Below, piece by piece: positions 8,511 through 17,212 of a stretch of DNA of 64,000 nt (the first letter of the stretch is position 1; every line of letters begins with the position of its first letter). A program made the translations under genes and the position numbers. Source of the stretch: Acidobacteria bacterium SCN 69-37 (lineage in GTDB: Bacteria > Acidobacteriota > Vicinamibacteria > Vicinamibacterales > SCN-69-37); NCBI GenBank assembly GCA_001724025.1, contig MEDJ01000008.1, positions 1-64,000 of the forward strand, given 5' to 3'. The notes under the pieces are model-generated. The model was given only the letters and a program-made list of their open reading frames with translations, did not search any database and was not told the origin of the DNA.

Positions 8511-8987
8511 TCAGAAGGCGAGATTCACACCGGCGTAGAAGCGTTGGGGCGTCGAGTAGCGCGGACTGCCGCGAAGGTTGAAGACTCGATAGTCCAGGCG
8601 CAGCCTCAGCGGACCGGCGAGCGGCACCTTCACGCCGCCACCGATGTTCGTGCCGAACATGGTTTCGCCTTCGCCCTCGAGGCGCTCGCGAAAGAATCCA
8701 CCGCCCAGCGTCAGGTAGAGCTGCGTGCGCGTGGGTGTCTGCACCACCCCGTTGAACATCCCTGTCGTCAGGCTCGGCGCACCCTTGGCCAGGTTCTCCG
8801 CGGTCCGGGCGAACTCGACTTCGAAGCCGACGATGACCAGGTTGACGCCGCCCGAGATCCCGCGGGCCGAGCGCGTGCTGGGCGTGGGCGAGGTTCCCCA
8901 GAATGCCGTGATGTCGGCCTGTGCCGGGACCGGGGTGGCGGCCAGCGCACCGAGCGCCACGAGAACGAGAGCGAGTCGACGACCCAT
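8511..8987 (-). CDS. Small outer-membrane beta-barrel protein
   Basis: The 158-residue protein has a signal peptide (MGRRLALVLVALGALAATPVPAQA). The remainder alternates polar and hydrophobic residues in short strands (GVNLVIVGFEVEFA, TQLYLTLGGGFF, TNIGGGVKVPL, LRLRLDYRVF) and ends with a terminal Phe (YAGVNLAF), the usual signal for barrel insertion by BamA. This fits an eight-strand barrel of the OmpA/OmpW size class. The start ATG at 8987 is the first codon of the signal peptide. The gene is divergent from the MeaB fusion at 9057, with 69 bases between. Confidence 0.78.
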   Translation of the reverse strand: MGRRLALVLVALGALAATPVPAQADITAFWGTSPTPSTRSARGISGGVNLVIVGFEVEFARTAENLAKGAPSLTTGMFNGVVQTPTRTQLYLTLGGGFFRERLEGEGETMFGTNIGGGVKVPLAGPLRLRLDYRVFNLRGSPRYSTPQRFYAGVNLAF

Positions 8988-9056
8988 GTCCGCAGTATCG
9001 GTCCATCCCGGCTCGACGTCCAGATGGCGGGGCGCGCGGCGTGATATTTTCCGCCG

Positions 9057-10418
9057 ATGGATCGTGAGAGTCCGAGTCCGGCCGAGGCGTTGTCGGCGCG
9101 GGTGCGTGCTGGTGATGCGCGTGCCGTGGCGCGGGCGCTGTCGGTCGTCGAACGAGCGGGTATCGAGGCGGACGATCTCGATCGGGCGATCTACCGTCAC
9201 ACGGGGCGGGCGGTCGTCATCGGCGTGACGGGCGCGCCGGGGGCGGGGAAGAGCACGCTCGTGGGGCGGATCGTCGCGTCCTGCCGGCAGGCGGGACGAC
9301 GGGTGGCTGTCCTCGCCATCGATCCGACGAGTCCGTTCACGGGCGGCGCCCTGCTGGGCGATCGCGTGCGGATGCAGGAGCACGCGCTCGACGACGGCGT
9401 GTTCATCCGGAGCATGGCGACGCGGGGCCACCTGGGCGGCATCTCGGCCGCGACCGCATCGTCCATCGACGTACTCGACGCCGCGGGCTTCGACGTGATC
9501 CTGATCGAGACGGTCGGGGTTGGCCAGGCCGAGGTCGAGGTGGCACGCGTGGCCGACGCCTGCGTGGTGGTCTCCGTTCCCGGTGCAGGCGACGACGTGC
9601 AGGCGATGAAAGCCGGCATCATGGAAATCGCCGACGTGCACGTGGTCAACAAGGCGGACCGCGAGGGCGCCGATCGGGCCGTGGCGGCCATTGCGCAGAT
9701 GCTCGCGCTCGACGAGCGCACTGGGCGACGTCCGCCGATCGTGCGCGTGGTGGCGACGATCGGCAGCGGCATCGACGACCTGATGGCGGCGTTGGCGACG
9801 TGCGAACGCGATGACGACCTGCGGCGCGCGCGTCGCCGGCAGCGCGCCGAGTGGCGACTGACGGTGGCCGTCGGGCGGGCCGCGCTGGCGCGCGCCGACA
9901 GCGCCGCCGCGGACGACGCCCGCTGGGCGTCGGCCGTGGCGGCGCTGGACGCGCGCACCGAGACGCCCGGCGCGGCGGCCGCGCGCTGGCTCGCGCGGCG
10001 CGTCGTGCGCGGGCGGCTCGATCACGTGGGGATCGCGACGGCGTCGATCGACGCGGGCACGCGCCTGTATGCCGATCTCTTCGACGTGTCTGCCGGTGCG
10101 GTCGAGGACGTGGCTGCGCAGGCCGTGCGCGTCTGTTTCGTCGACACGGGAGATGCGCGCCTCGAGTTGATCGAGCCGCGCGATCCGGACGCCGACGATC
10201 CGTTTGCCGCATCGCTGCGCAAGCGCGGCCCGGGCCTGCACCATGTCGCGCTCCGTGTCGCGGATCTCGACGCGGTGATGGCCGCGCTGGCGGCGAAGGG
10301 GGTGCGGCTCATCGATCGGGTCGCGCGGCCGGGCGCGCACGGGACACGCGTGGCGTTCGTGCACCCGTCGAGTACCGGGGGCGTGCTCATCGAACTGGTG
10401 GAGGGAACCGATGCGTAG
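9057..10418 (+). CDS. Fusion of MeaB-type GTPase and methylmalonyl-CoA epimerase
   Basis: The 453-residue protein has two domains. Residues 1-310 are an ArgK/MeaB GTPase: Walker A GAPGAGKST at residue 59, DPTSPFTGGALLGDRVRM, VETVGVGQAEVEVA and NKAD. MeaB protects and reloads adenosylcobalamin-dependent methylmalonyl-CoA mutase. Residues 320-453 are a VOC-fold epimerase: LDHVGIAT with metal ligand His323, GPGLHHVALRV (His395/396) and a C-terminal ELVE glutamate. The epimerase converts the S and R forms of methylmalonyl-CoA, so the fusion joins two steps of propionyl-CoA use. The mutase itself is not in the window. The reading frame is continuous with no sign of a frameshift. Confidence 0.9.
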   Translation: MDRESPSPAEALSARVRAGDARAVARALSVVERAGIEADDLDRAIYRHTGRAVVIGVTGAPGAGKSTLVGRIVASCRQAGRRVAVLAIDPTSPFTGGALLGDRVRMQEHALDDGVFIRSMATRGHLGGISAATASSIDVLDAAGFDVILIETVGVGQAEVEVARVADACVVVSVPGAGDDVQAMKAGIMEIADVHVVNKADREGADRAVAAIAQMLALDERTGRRPPIVRVVATIGSGIDDLMAALATCERDDDLRRARRRQRAEWRLTVAVGRAALARADSAAADDARWASAVAALDARTETPGAAAARWLARRVVRGRLDHVGIATASIDAGTRLYADLFDVSAGAVEDVAAQAVRVCFVDTGDARLELIEPRDPDADDPFAASLRKRGPGLHHVALRVADLDAVMAALAAKGVRLIDRVARPGAHGTRVAFVHPSSTGGVLIELVEGTDA

Positions 10419-11256
10419 CGTGCAGGTTGGGGCGATGGAGATCTGGCCGTTGTCGGACGGCACGTTCCGGCTCGACGGCGGCGCGATGTTCGGCGTGGTG
10501 CCGAAGACGCTGTGGGCACCGCGCGTGGCCGTGGATGCCGACAACCGCATCCCGCTCGGCCTGACGCCGCTGCTCGTGCGGACGGGCGGGAAAAACGTCC
10601 TCATCGACGCCGGCATCGGCGACAAGCTGTCGCCGAAGGCGCGCACGATCTACTGCGTCGATCAGAAGATGTCGCTCGATCGGTCGCTGGCCGCCATCGG
10701 CCTCGGGGCAGATGACATCGACGTGGTGCTCGCCACGCACCTGCACTTCGATCACGCGGGCGGGTTCACTCGCATGATCGACGGCCGGCCCGTGCCGCGG
10801 TTCCGCCGGGCGCGTCACCTGATCCGTCGCGGCGAGTGGGACGACGCCATGGCGCCCAACGAGCGGACGCGTGCCAGTTATCAGCCGGACAACTACGCAC
10901 CGCTGGCCGAGGCGTCGCTCGTGGATTTCATCGACGCCGACGGGGAGGTCCTGCCGGGCATCAGCGTCTGGCGGACCGGCGGGCACACGCCGCACCATCA
11001 GGTGGTGCGCTTCGACTCGGAGGGACGCACCGGTCTGTTCCTGGCCGACCTGGTGCCGACGGCCGCGCACCTGCCCGACGCGTGGGGCATGGGATACGAC
11101 CTGGCGCCGCTCGAGACGATGGTGGCAAAGAAGCATTGGCTGCGGATGGCCGTCGACGGTGAGTACGTTATCTTCTTCGAGCACGATCCGGCCATCCAGG
11201 CCGGCCGCATCATCGTCGTGGACGGCACGCGCCGCGTCGAACCGTTGCCGGACTGA
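10411..11256 (+). CDS. MBL-fold metallo-hydrolase
   Basis: The 281-residue protein overlaps the fusion gene by 8 bases, suggesting translational coupling. It has the metallo-beta-lactamase-fold zinc motif THLHFDHAGG at about residues 109-118, a further histidine in GGHTPHHQ and an aspartate in LFLADLVPT. The overall length and the PLLVRTGGKNVLIDAGIGDK start resemble AHL-lactonase-like and related soluble hydrolases. The substrate cannot be read from sequence. Linkage to the MeaB-epimerase gene hints at a thioester or lactone substrate, but this is inference. Confidence 0.85.
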   Translation: MRSVQVGAMEIWPLSDGTFRLDGGAMFGVVPKTLWAPRVAVDADNRIPLGLTPLLVRTGGKNVLIDAGIGDKLSPKARTIYCVDQKMSLDRSLAAIGLGADDIDVVLATHLHFDHAGGFTRMIDGRPVPRFRRARHLIRRGEWDDAMAPNERTRASYQPDNYAPLAEASLVDFIDADGEVLPGISVWRTGGHTPHHQVVRFDSEGRTGLFLADLVPTAAHLPDAWGMGYDLAPLETMVAKKHWLRMAVDGEYVIFFEHDPAIQAGRIIVVDGTRRVEPLPD

Positions 11257-11298
11257 CGGGCTGGTTCCACGACCCTACCGAGTCGACACACACGAGAT

Positions 11299-12177
11299 AT
11301 GTCCGCAACCGCACAGATCGGGATCATCGGGGGCAGTGGCCTGTACGACATGGCCGAGTTGTCGGATCGCCAGGAAGTCACGCTCACGACGCCGTTCGGC
11401 GACCCGTCGGGCCCGTACGTCCTGGCCACGCTGCGTGGCCGGCGCGTGGCGTTCCTCCCGCGGCACGGGATCGGCCACCGCTATCAGCCATCGGAGCTGA
11501 ATTTCCGCGCGAACATCCACGGGTTCAAGCAACTGGGCGTGGAGTGGATCCTCTCGGCGAGTGCGGTCGGCAGCCTGCGCGAGGACATCAAGCCGACCGA
11601 CCTCGTGGTGCCGAGCCAGTTCTTCGATCGCACGCGCAACCGCGTGAGCACGTTCTTCGGTGACGGCATCGTGGCGCACGTCGGCTTCGCGCACCCGTTC
11701 TGCCGGCCGTTGTCGGCCGTCATGGTCGAGTCGGCCCGTCGTGCCGGGGCCACGGTCCACGAGGGCGGGACGTACGTCTGCATGGAGGGCCCGCAGTTCT
11801 CGACCATGGCGGAGTCGAACCATTACCGCGCGTGCGGGTTCGACATCATCGGCATGACGAACCTGCAGGAAGCCAAGCTCGCGCGCGAGGCGGAGATCTG
11901 CTACACCACGCTGGCGCTGGTCACGGACTACGACTGCTGGCATCCGGATCACGACTCGGTGACCGTCGACATGGTCGTCGCCACGCTGGGCCAGAATGCA
12001 CGGACCGCGCAGCAGGTGCTGGCCGGCGCGGTCGAGCAGTTGCCGATGGCGCGGACGTGCGAGTGTGCGCGCGCGCTCGCCACGGCGATCATGACGCGGC
12101 CAGACGCCATCACACCAGCCGCGCGTGAACGCCTGGATCTGCTCGTCGGCAAGTACCTGGCGGGAAGTGAGAAGTAA
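11299..12177 (+). CDS. mtnP: S-methyl-5'-thioadenosine phosphorylase
   Basis: The 292-residue protein matches the MTAP/purine nucleoside phosphorylase family throughout: [12 protein letters not shown] at the N-terminus (phosphate site), [24 protein letters not shown] and [18 protein letters not shown]. It cleaves methylthioadenosine with phosphate to adenine and methylthioribose-1-phosphate, recycling the by-product of polyamine and other SAM reactions. The neighbour at 12278 is a sugar/nucleoside kinase, consistent with purine salvage. Its stop is followed by an 80-base purine-rich stretch with imperfect GAAGT/GTAAGAAG repeats. Confidence 0.93.
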   Translation: MSATAQIGIIGGSGLYDMAELSDRQEVTLTTPFGDPSGPYVLATLRGRRVAFLPRHGIGHRYQPSELNFRANIHGFKQLGVEWILSASAVGSLREDIKPTDLVVPSQFFDRTRNRVSTFFGDGIVAHVGFAHPFCRPLSAVMVESARRAGATVHEGGTYVCMEGPQFSTMAESNHYRACGFDIIGMTNLQEAKLAREAEICYTTLALVTDYDCWHPDHDSVTVDMVVATLGQNARTAQQVLAGAVEQLPMARTCECARALATAIMTRPDAITPAARERLDLLVGKYLAGSEK

Positions 12178-12277
12178 GAAGTCGGAAGGTAAGAAGTGAG
12201 TGAGTCGTGAGTAGAAGTCGGCAGACCGCGGGCGGACGACTGGTCGTCGGTCGCCGGCAGGGAGCGCAGTGCAGAGC

Positions 12278-13216
12278 ATGAGAATCATCGTGACGGGTTC
12301 GATCGCCTACGACTATCTGATGTCCTTTCCCGGGAAGTTCACCGAGCACCTGCTGCCGGAGCACTTCTCGCGCGTCAGCCTGAGCTTTCTCGTCGACTCG
12401 ATGGACAAGCGTCGCGGTGGCTGCGCGCCCAACATCGCCTATACGCTGGCGCTGCTCGGCGAGCGACCGCTGCTGATGGGCACGGCCGGCCAGGACTTCG
12501 GCGATTACCGGCAGTGGCTCGACGCCGCGGGGATCGACACGTCGCTCGTTCGCGAGGTGCCGGGCAAGTTCACCGCTTCGTTCTTCTGCAACACGGACAC
12601 GGCCAACAATCAGATTGCGTCGTTCTATACCGGTGCGATGGAACACGCCAGCGAACTGTCGTTCCGGACGGCCGGGAAGGTGGATCTCGCGATCATCTCG
12701 CCGAACGATCCGGATGCCATGCGGCAGTACGTGGAAGAGTGCCGCGTGCTCGGCATTCCGTTCATCTTCGACCCGGGCCAGCAGTGCGCGCGGATGTCGG
12801 GCGAGGAACTGGCGACGGGTCTCGATGGCGCGTCGATGGTGATCTGCAACGACTACGAGTTCGAACTGATCCGGCAGAAGACGGGGCTCGACGAAACGGG
12901 CGTGCTCGCGCGGGCTGCCATGCTGGTGGTGACGCGCGGGGAGCACGGTTGCCGCGTGCGCACGGCCACCGAACAGTTCGACGTGCCGGCCGTGCCGGTG
13001 AGCCGCATCGAGGACCCGACGGGTGTTGGCGATGCCTACCGCGGCGGGTTCATGAAGGGCCTCGCGAGTGGGGCGTCGCCCGACGTGTGCGCGCGCCTGG
13101 GCAGCGTGGCGGCGGCGTATGCGCTCGAGCACCTCGGTGGCTCGAGCCACGCCTATACGTGGCAGGCGTTCCAGGCACGGTACGAGGCGAGCTTCGGCCC
13201 GCTCATCCTGAGCTGA
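12278..13216 (+). CDS. PfkB-family kinase, adenosine-kinase-like
   Basis: The 312-residue protein is a ribokinase-fold kinase. MRIIVTGSIAYDYLMSFPG, the glycine pair RRGGCAPNIAYTLALLG, and the catalytic DPTGVGDAYRGGF (Asp is the base) are the family signatures. The N-terminal FPGKFTEHLLPE and the lid region resemble bacterial adenosine kinases rather than ribokinase. It would phosphorylate adenosine to AMP. GTG at 12269 is an alternative start with a closer AGGGAG; I chose ATG 12278 because the family begins there. Confidence 0.82.
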   Translation: MRIIVTGSIAYDYLMSFPGKFTEHLLPEHFSRVSLSFLVDSMDKRRGGCAPNIAYTLALLGERPLLMGTAGQDFGDYRQWLDAAGIDTSLVREVPGKFTASFFCNTDTANNQIASFYTGAMEHASELSFRTAGKVDLAIISPNDPDAMRQYVEECRVLGIPFIFDPGQQCARMSGEELATGLDGASMVICNDYEFELIRQKTGLDETGVLARAAMLVVTRGEHGCRVRTATEQFDVPAVPVSRIEDPTGVGDAYRGGFMKGLASGASPDVCARLGSVAAAYALEHLGGSSHAYTWQAFQARYEASFGPLILS

Positions 13217-13232
13217 CGACGCGCGGGATCCG

Positions 13233-13679
13233 GTGATGTCGCTGGCGACGACGCTCGGGGTGCTGATCGTGGCCTGGCCTGTCGCGCTCGGCCTGGCCCT
13301 GGTCGATCGGATCGACGAGGGACCGTCGACGGCGTCGGCGCTCGTGTACGTCGCCGCCTCCGGGGTCTGTCACCAGCAGCCGGCGCGGTCGTTCCACACA
13401 CACGGTGTGCAGTGGCCCGTGTGCGCCCGGTGCGCGGGCCTGTATCTGGCGGGACCGCTGGGCCTGCTCGCGGCTGCCGGACGGCGTCCGGGCCGGCGAT
13501 CGGTGATGGCGGCGGTCGTGGCGGCGAGTGCGCTGCCGACGGCCATCACGTGGGCGATCGAGGCGGCGGGTCTCGTGGCCGTACCGCCGGTCGTTCGCTG
13601 CGTGGCCGCGCTGCCGCTCGGCGCGGCCATCGCGTGTGCGTTGGCCGGCCTCGCCAGGCCCGCCGATCGAATCGGATAG
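13233..13679 (+). CDS. DUF2085-type membrane protein
   Basis: The 148-residue protein (GTG 13233; ATG 13236 is equally possible) has an N-terminal membrane helix, then CHQQPARSF and PVCARCAGLYLAGPLGLLA, the paired Cys/His motif that defines DUF2085, and two or three more membrane helices. The conserved Cys and His suggest metal binding at the membrane, but the function is unknown. It starts 16 bases after the kinase and precedes three more small membrane protein genes. Confidence 0.8.
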   Translation: MMSLATTLGVLIVAWPVALGLALVDRIDEGPSTASALVYVAASGVCHQQPARSFHTHGVQWPVCARCAGLYLAGPLGLLAAAGRRPGRRSVMAAVVAASALPTAITWAIEAAGLVAVPPVVRCVAALPLGAAIACALAGLARPADRIG

Positions 13680-13688
13680 ACTGACGAC

Positions 13689-14129
13689 GTGTCTTCGCGA
13701 CCCCCAGTGACCGGTGCGCCGCCACGCGCCAGGACCGTGCCGGAGGGCCGCAGCGCCGTGGCGGTGCTGGTCGTGGCCTGGCTGATTCCAGGGGGCGGGC
13801 ACGTGTGGCACGGCGACGTCCGACGCGGCGTCATCCTCTTCGTCACACTGATGGCTACGTTCGCGCTGGGGCTGGCATTCGGCGGCCGGCTGTTTCCACT
13901 GCAGGTCGAGTCGTCCGAGTGGCTGGTGTTCCTGGCCGCCGTTGCGCAGTGGGGCCTGGCCCTGCCGCGGTTCCTCGCGGGACTCGTGGGCGCGGGTGCC
14001 GGCGACGTGGTGGCCGTCACCTATGAATACGGCAATACGTTCCTGATGGCCAGCGGTCTGCTCAACGCGCTGGCTGCCCTCGATGCCTACGATCGCGCGC
14101 GCGGGCTGAAAGGGCCGGGACGCGCATGA
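13689..14129 (+). CDS. Small membrane protein (DUF6677-like)
   Basis: The 146-residue protein has a hydrophilic N-terminus and then three or four hydrophobic helices. VVAWLIPGGGHVWHGDVRRGVILFV near residue 30 (proline and glycines before HxWxGxxxRG) is a pattern I associate with DUF6677 and TM2-like proteins. YEYGNTFLMASGLLNALAALDAYDRA closes the protein. No function is known. It overlaps the next small gene by 4 bases (ATGA). Confidence 0.72.
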   Translation: MSSRPPVTGAPPRARTVPEGRSAVAVLVVAWLIPGGGHVWHGDVRRGVILFVTLMATFALGLAFGGRLFPLQVESSEWLVFLAAVAQWGLALPRFLAGLVGAGAGDVVAVTYEYGNTFLMASGLLNALAALDAYDRARGLKGPGRA

Positions 14130-14299
14130 CCTCGCACCTCGGCATCCTGATGATTTTCGCGGCCGTGGTCGCGATTGTCTTCGCGATCCTGATGCGCGAG
14201 GACGCGGCCGAGCAGTGGCGCCTGGCCGGCCGTATCTTCGGGGGACTGGTCGGGGGCGCGCTCGTGGTCGGCTGGGTGATGTACTTCCTCGCCCCATAG
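14126..14299 (+). CDS. 57-residue membrane peptide
   Basis: A short frame from ATG 14126 to TAG 14299 encodes two hydrophobic helices (LMIFAAVVAIVFAILM and FGGLVGGALVVGWVMYFLA) split by a charged loop (REDAAEQWR). It overlaps the preceding gene by the ATGA arrangement, which supports real translation. No family is recognised; it may be a small partner of the preceding membrane protein. Confidence 0.68.
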   Translation: MTSHLGILMIFAAVVAIVFAILMREDAAEQWRLAGRIFGGLVGGALVVGWVMYFLAP

Positions 14300-14307
14300 C
14301 CGACGTG

Positions 14308-14742
14308 ATGACCGACTCCGCACCGCACACACCTGCCGCATCTCGTCCGTCGTCCTCGTGGGGACGCCTGATCTGGGCGTGGGGCCCCGCAATCGCCATG
14401 ATGGCGGCCATCGTGGCCGCCTCGAGTATCCAGAACCTTGACGAACTCCCGGGTGGGGTGTCCGACAAGACCGCTCACTTCTGGAGCTACTTCGTCCTGG
14501 GCGTGCTGGTGCTGCGCGGTACGTCGAGGGCGACTTGGCGCGGCGTCACCATCGGCGCGGCGGTGCTGGCCTGGATCATCTGCGCGGCGTTCGGTGCGAG
14601 CGACGAGTGGCACCAGTTCTACGTGCCCGGCCGCGAGGCGGACGTGGTCGACTGGCTGGCCGATACGTCGGGCGCAGCCGCTGGCGCGGCCGTGGTCTGG
14701 GCGCTGGCGCGTGCGCGGCGCCGTACCGGCCGCACGGTATAA
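14308..14742 (+). CDS. VanZ-like membrane protein
   Basis: The 144-residue protein (ATG 14308, 8 bases after the previous stop) carries the VanZ pattern: SDKTAHFWSYFVLGVL, then ASDEWHQFYVPGREADVVDWLADTSGA, with four hydrophobic helices. VanZ proteins give low-level teicoplanin resistance in enterococci, but most homologues in Gram-negative bacteria have unknown roles. Confidence 0.85.
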   Translation: MTDSAPHTPAASRPSSSWGRLIWAWGPAIAMMAAIVAASSIQNLDELPGGVSDKTAHFWSYFVLGVLVLRGTSRATWRGVTIGAAVLAWIICAAFGASDEWHQFYVPGREADVVDWLADTSGAAAGAAVVWALARARRRTGRTV

Positions 14743-14743
14743 T
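14738..14743 (+). promoter_or_regulatory. TATAAT -10 box before ribH
   Basis: A perfect TATAAT overlaps the vanZ-like stop codon, 14 bases before the ribH ATG. No good -35 box is seen 16-18 bases upstream. If used, it would give ribH a very short leader. Confidence 0.4.
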
Positions 14744-14757
14744 CACGCGCTCCGATC

Positions 14758-15195
14758 ATGCGGATTGCCCTCATCGTCTCCCGATATCACGCATTCATCA
14801 CCGATGGCCTGGCGCAGGGGGCCCGCGACGCGCTCGTCGAGGCCGGCGTCGAGCCCACGGCCATCGAGACCTTTGCCGTGCCGGGCGCGTACGAACTGGC
14901 GCAGGCCGCGTCGCGCGTGGCCGGTACGGGACGGTTCGACGGGATGGTCTGCCTCGGCTGCCTGATCCGGGGCGAGACGCCGCACTTCGACTACATCGCG
15001 CAGGCCGCCGCGCACGGCATCCTGCGGGCGGCACAGGCGCACGGGATCCCGGCCGGGTTCGGCCTGCTGACGACCAACACGGCCGAAGAAGCCATGGCCC
15101 GCTCGGCCCCGGGTGAGGCGAACAAGGGGCGCGAGGCTGCGTCGGCCGTGATCGAGATGGCGCAGCTCTATCGCGGGCTCGGAGCCGGCGCGTGA
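14758..15195 (+). CDS. ribH: 6,7-dimethyl-8-ribityllumazine synthase
   Basis: The 145-residue protein makes the penultimate intermediate of riboflavin from ribityl-diaminouracil and dihydroxybutanone phosphate. IALIVSRYHAFITDGL, VPGAYELAQAA, CLGCLIRGETPHFDYIAQAA and FGLLTTNTAEEAMARS all match the RibH family; the His of ETPHFD is the proton-transfer residue. It overlaps nusB by 4 bases (ribH-nusB is a widespread pair). No other riboflavin genes are nearby. Confidence 0.95.
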   Translation: MRIALIVSRYHAFITDGLAQGARDALVEAGVEPTAIETFAVPGAYELAQAASRVAGTGRFDGMVCLGCLIRGETPHFDYIAQAAAHGILRAAQAHGIPAGFGLLTTNTAEEAMARSAPGEANKGREAASAVIEMAQLYRGLGAGA

Positions 15196-15638
15196 CCGGA
15201 CGCCGCACGCACGCGCGCGAAGCCGCGCTGCAGATCCTGTATTTCTGGGAAGTCGGGCGTGCGCAGCCGTTGAGCGCCATCGAGGCGTTTTTCGCGGAAC
15301 ATCAGCCGGAGGCCGACGAGGCGACCGTCGACTTCGTCTCCCGGCTGGTCCTCGGCACCATCGCGGACGTGGCGGAACTCGATCGGGTGATCGAGCGACA
15401 TGCCCGCCGCTGGCGCGTGGAGCGGCTGGCCGTGGTCGATCGGATGATCCTGCGGCTGGCGACGTGGGAACTGCGGCACGAAACGGAGACACCGGGCCCT
15501 GTCGTGATCAACGAGGCGCTGGAACTGGCGCGGCGGTTCAGTTCGGACGATGCGGTGCGGTTCGTCAACGGCGTGCTCGACGCGGTCTATCGCGACAGGC
15601 CGGCTGCGGCGGCGCCTGGCGCCGACCCAGTGGATTGA
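15192..15638 (+). CDS. nusB: Transcription antitermination factor NusB
   Basis: The 148-residue all-helical protein has the NusB signatures RTHAREAALQILYFWEVG and FVNGVLDAVYR near the C-terminus. NusB binds boxA RNA with S10 in ribosomal RNA antitermination. The GTG start at 15192 overlaps the ribH stop. Confidence 0.93.
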   Translation: MTGRRTHAREAALQILYFWEVGRAQPLSAIEAFFAEHQPEADEATVDFVSRLVLGTIADVAELDRVIERHARRWRVERLAVVDRMILRLATWELRHETETPGPVVINEALELARRFSSDDAVRFVNGVLDAVYRDRPAAAAPGADPVD

Positions 15639-15648
15639 CGGAATTCTT

Positions 15649-17208
15649 ATGTCCAGCGAGAAGGAACAAGCCGCACAGCGGCAGGCGAAACTCGACGAAT
15701 TGCTCGCGCTCGGCGTGGCGCCCTATCCCAGCCGGTTCGGCCGCACCATCGACATCACGGCGCTCATCGAACGGTACGGCGCGCAGACGGGGGAGGAACT
15801 GGAAGCCGAGCGGCCCAGCGTGACGGTTGCCGGCCGTATCCTGGGAATCCGCAGCTTCGGCAAGGCCAGTTTCCTGGTGCTCTCCGATGGACGCGAGCGT
15901 GTGCAGGTGTACGTGCGCGCGGACAGCGTCGATGCCGCGAGCCTCGAGATTTTCAGGCGTCTCGACTTCGGCGATCACGTTGGCGTCGAGGGGCGCGTGT
16001 TCCGGACGCGGACCAACGAGCTGAGCATCTGGGCGTCACGCCTCGAGTTCCTGGCGAAGTGCCGCCTACCGCTGCCCGAGAAGTGGCACGGCCTGACCGA
16101 CGTCGAGGTGCGGTACCGGCAGCGGTATCTCGACCTGATCGTCAACCCGGCCTCGAGGCGCGTGTTCGAGGCGCGGGCCCGGACGGTCGCGGCCATCCGG
16201 CAGTTCCTCAACGGCCGTGGGTTCCTCGAGGTCGAGACGCCGATGATGCAGCCGATGGCCGGCGGCGCGCTGGCCCGGCCGTTCATCACGCACCACAACG
16301 CCCTCGACATCGACCTCTACCTGCGCATCGCCCCCGAGCTCTATCTCAAGCGCCTCACCGTCGGCGGCTTCGAGAAGGTCTACGAGATCAACAGGAACTT
16401 CCGCAACGAGGGGATATCGACGCAGCACAATCCCGAGTTCACGATGCTCGAGTTCTACGAGGCGTACGTGGACTACGAGCACCTGATGCAGATGACCGAG
16501 GAGATGCTGTCGCACGTCGCTGCGCAGGTAACGGGCGGGAGCGACACGCCCTGGGGCGATCACATCGTGTCGTTCGCGCCGCCGTACCGCCGGCTGTCGT
16601 TGCGCGACGCGGCTGCCGAGGCTGCCAGTCAACGACTGGCCAGTGTCCCGTCGTGGCGCGAGGGCACCGTGACCGCCACGGACCTGCGCGACAGGTCGCG
16701 CGCCGAGGCCGTGGCGCGCGCGCTCGGGCTCGAGGTGGAGCCGGGCCACGGGGCAGGCCGCATCGCCACGACGATCTTCGAGGCATTGTGGGAGGCCGAC
16801 CTCGTGCAGCCGACCTTCGTCTACGATTTCCCGACGGAGGTCTCGCCGCTGTCGAAGCAGAAGGCCGACGATCCGGACACGGTCGAGCGGTTCGAGCTCT
16901 ATGCCGGCGGCTTCGAGGTGGCCAACGGCTTCAGCGAGCTCAACGATCCGGTCGAGCAGCGCGCCCGGTTCGAGGCGCAGTTGCGCGACCGTGCGGCCGG
17001 CGATGCCGAGGCGCACCAGATGGACGAGGACTACATCCGCGCCCTCGAGTACGGCCTGCCGCCGACAGGCGGCGAGGGCATCGGCATCGATCGGCTCGTC
17101 ATGTTGCTGACCAACAGCCCCTCGATCCGCGACGTCATCCTGTTCCCCCTGATGCGGCCGCGAACCCTCGAGGCCGCCACGGCCGACGACGACGGCGGGG
17201 ACGCCTAG
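15649..17208 (+). CDS. lysS: Lysyl-tRNA synthetase, class II
   Basis: The 519-residue protein charges tRNA-Lys. ATG 15649 follows nusB by 10 bases. An N-terminal OB-fold domain (VAGRILGIRSFGKASFLVLSD) is followed by class II motif 1 (FLEVETPMMQPM), motif 2 (FRNEGISTQHNPEFTMLEFYEAY) and motif 3 (GEGIGIDRLVMLL). Length and order fit LysS. The insert between motifs 2 and 3 contains a region (residues about 300-370) that reads poorly conserved but in frame. Confidence 0.97.
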   Translation: MSSEKEQAAQRQAKLDELLALGVAPYPSRFGRTIDITALIERYGAQTGEELEAERPSVTVAGRILGIRSFGKASFLVLSDGRERVQVYVRADSVDAASLEIFRRLDFGDHVGVEGRVFRTRTNELSIWASRLEFLAKCRLPLPEKWHGLTDVEVRYRQRYLDLIVNPASRRVFEARARTVAAIRQFLNGRGFLEVETPMMQPMAGGALARPFITHHNALDIDLYLRIAPELYLKRLTVGGFEKVYEINRNFRNEGISTQHNPEFTMLEFYEAYVDYEHLMQMTEEMLSHVAAQVTGGSDTPWGDHIVSFAPPYRRLSLRDAAAEAASQRLASVPSWREGTVTATDLRDRSRAEAVARALGLEVEPGHGAGRIATTIFEALWEADLVQPTFVYDFPTEVSPLSKQKADDPDTVERFELYAGGFEVANGFSELNDPVEQRARFEAQLRDRAAGDAEAHQMDEDYIRALEYGLPPTGGEGIGIDRLVMLLTNSPSIRDVILFPLMRPRTLEAATADDDGGDA

Positions 17209-17212
17209 AACG

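Noticed and set aside
11299..12177. mtnP as the missing futalosine-cleaving enzyme
   Set aside because: Its motifs are those of methylthioadenosine phosphorylase, and it lies 21 kb from the menaquinone operon next to a nucleoside kinase.
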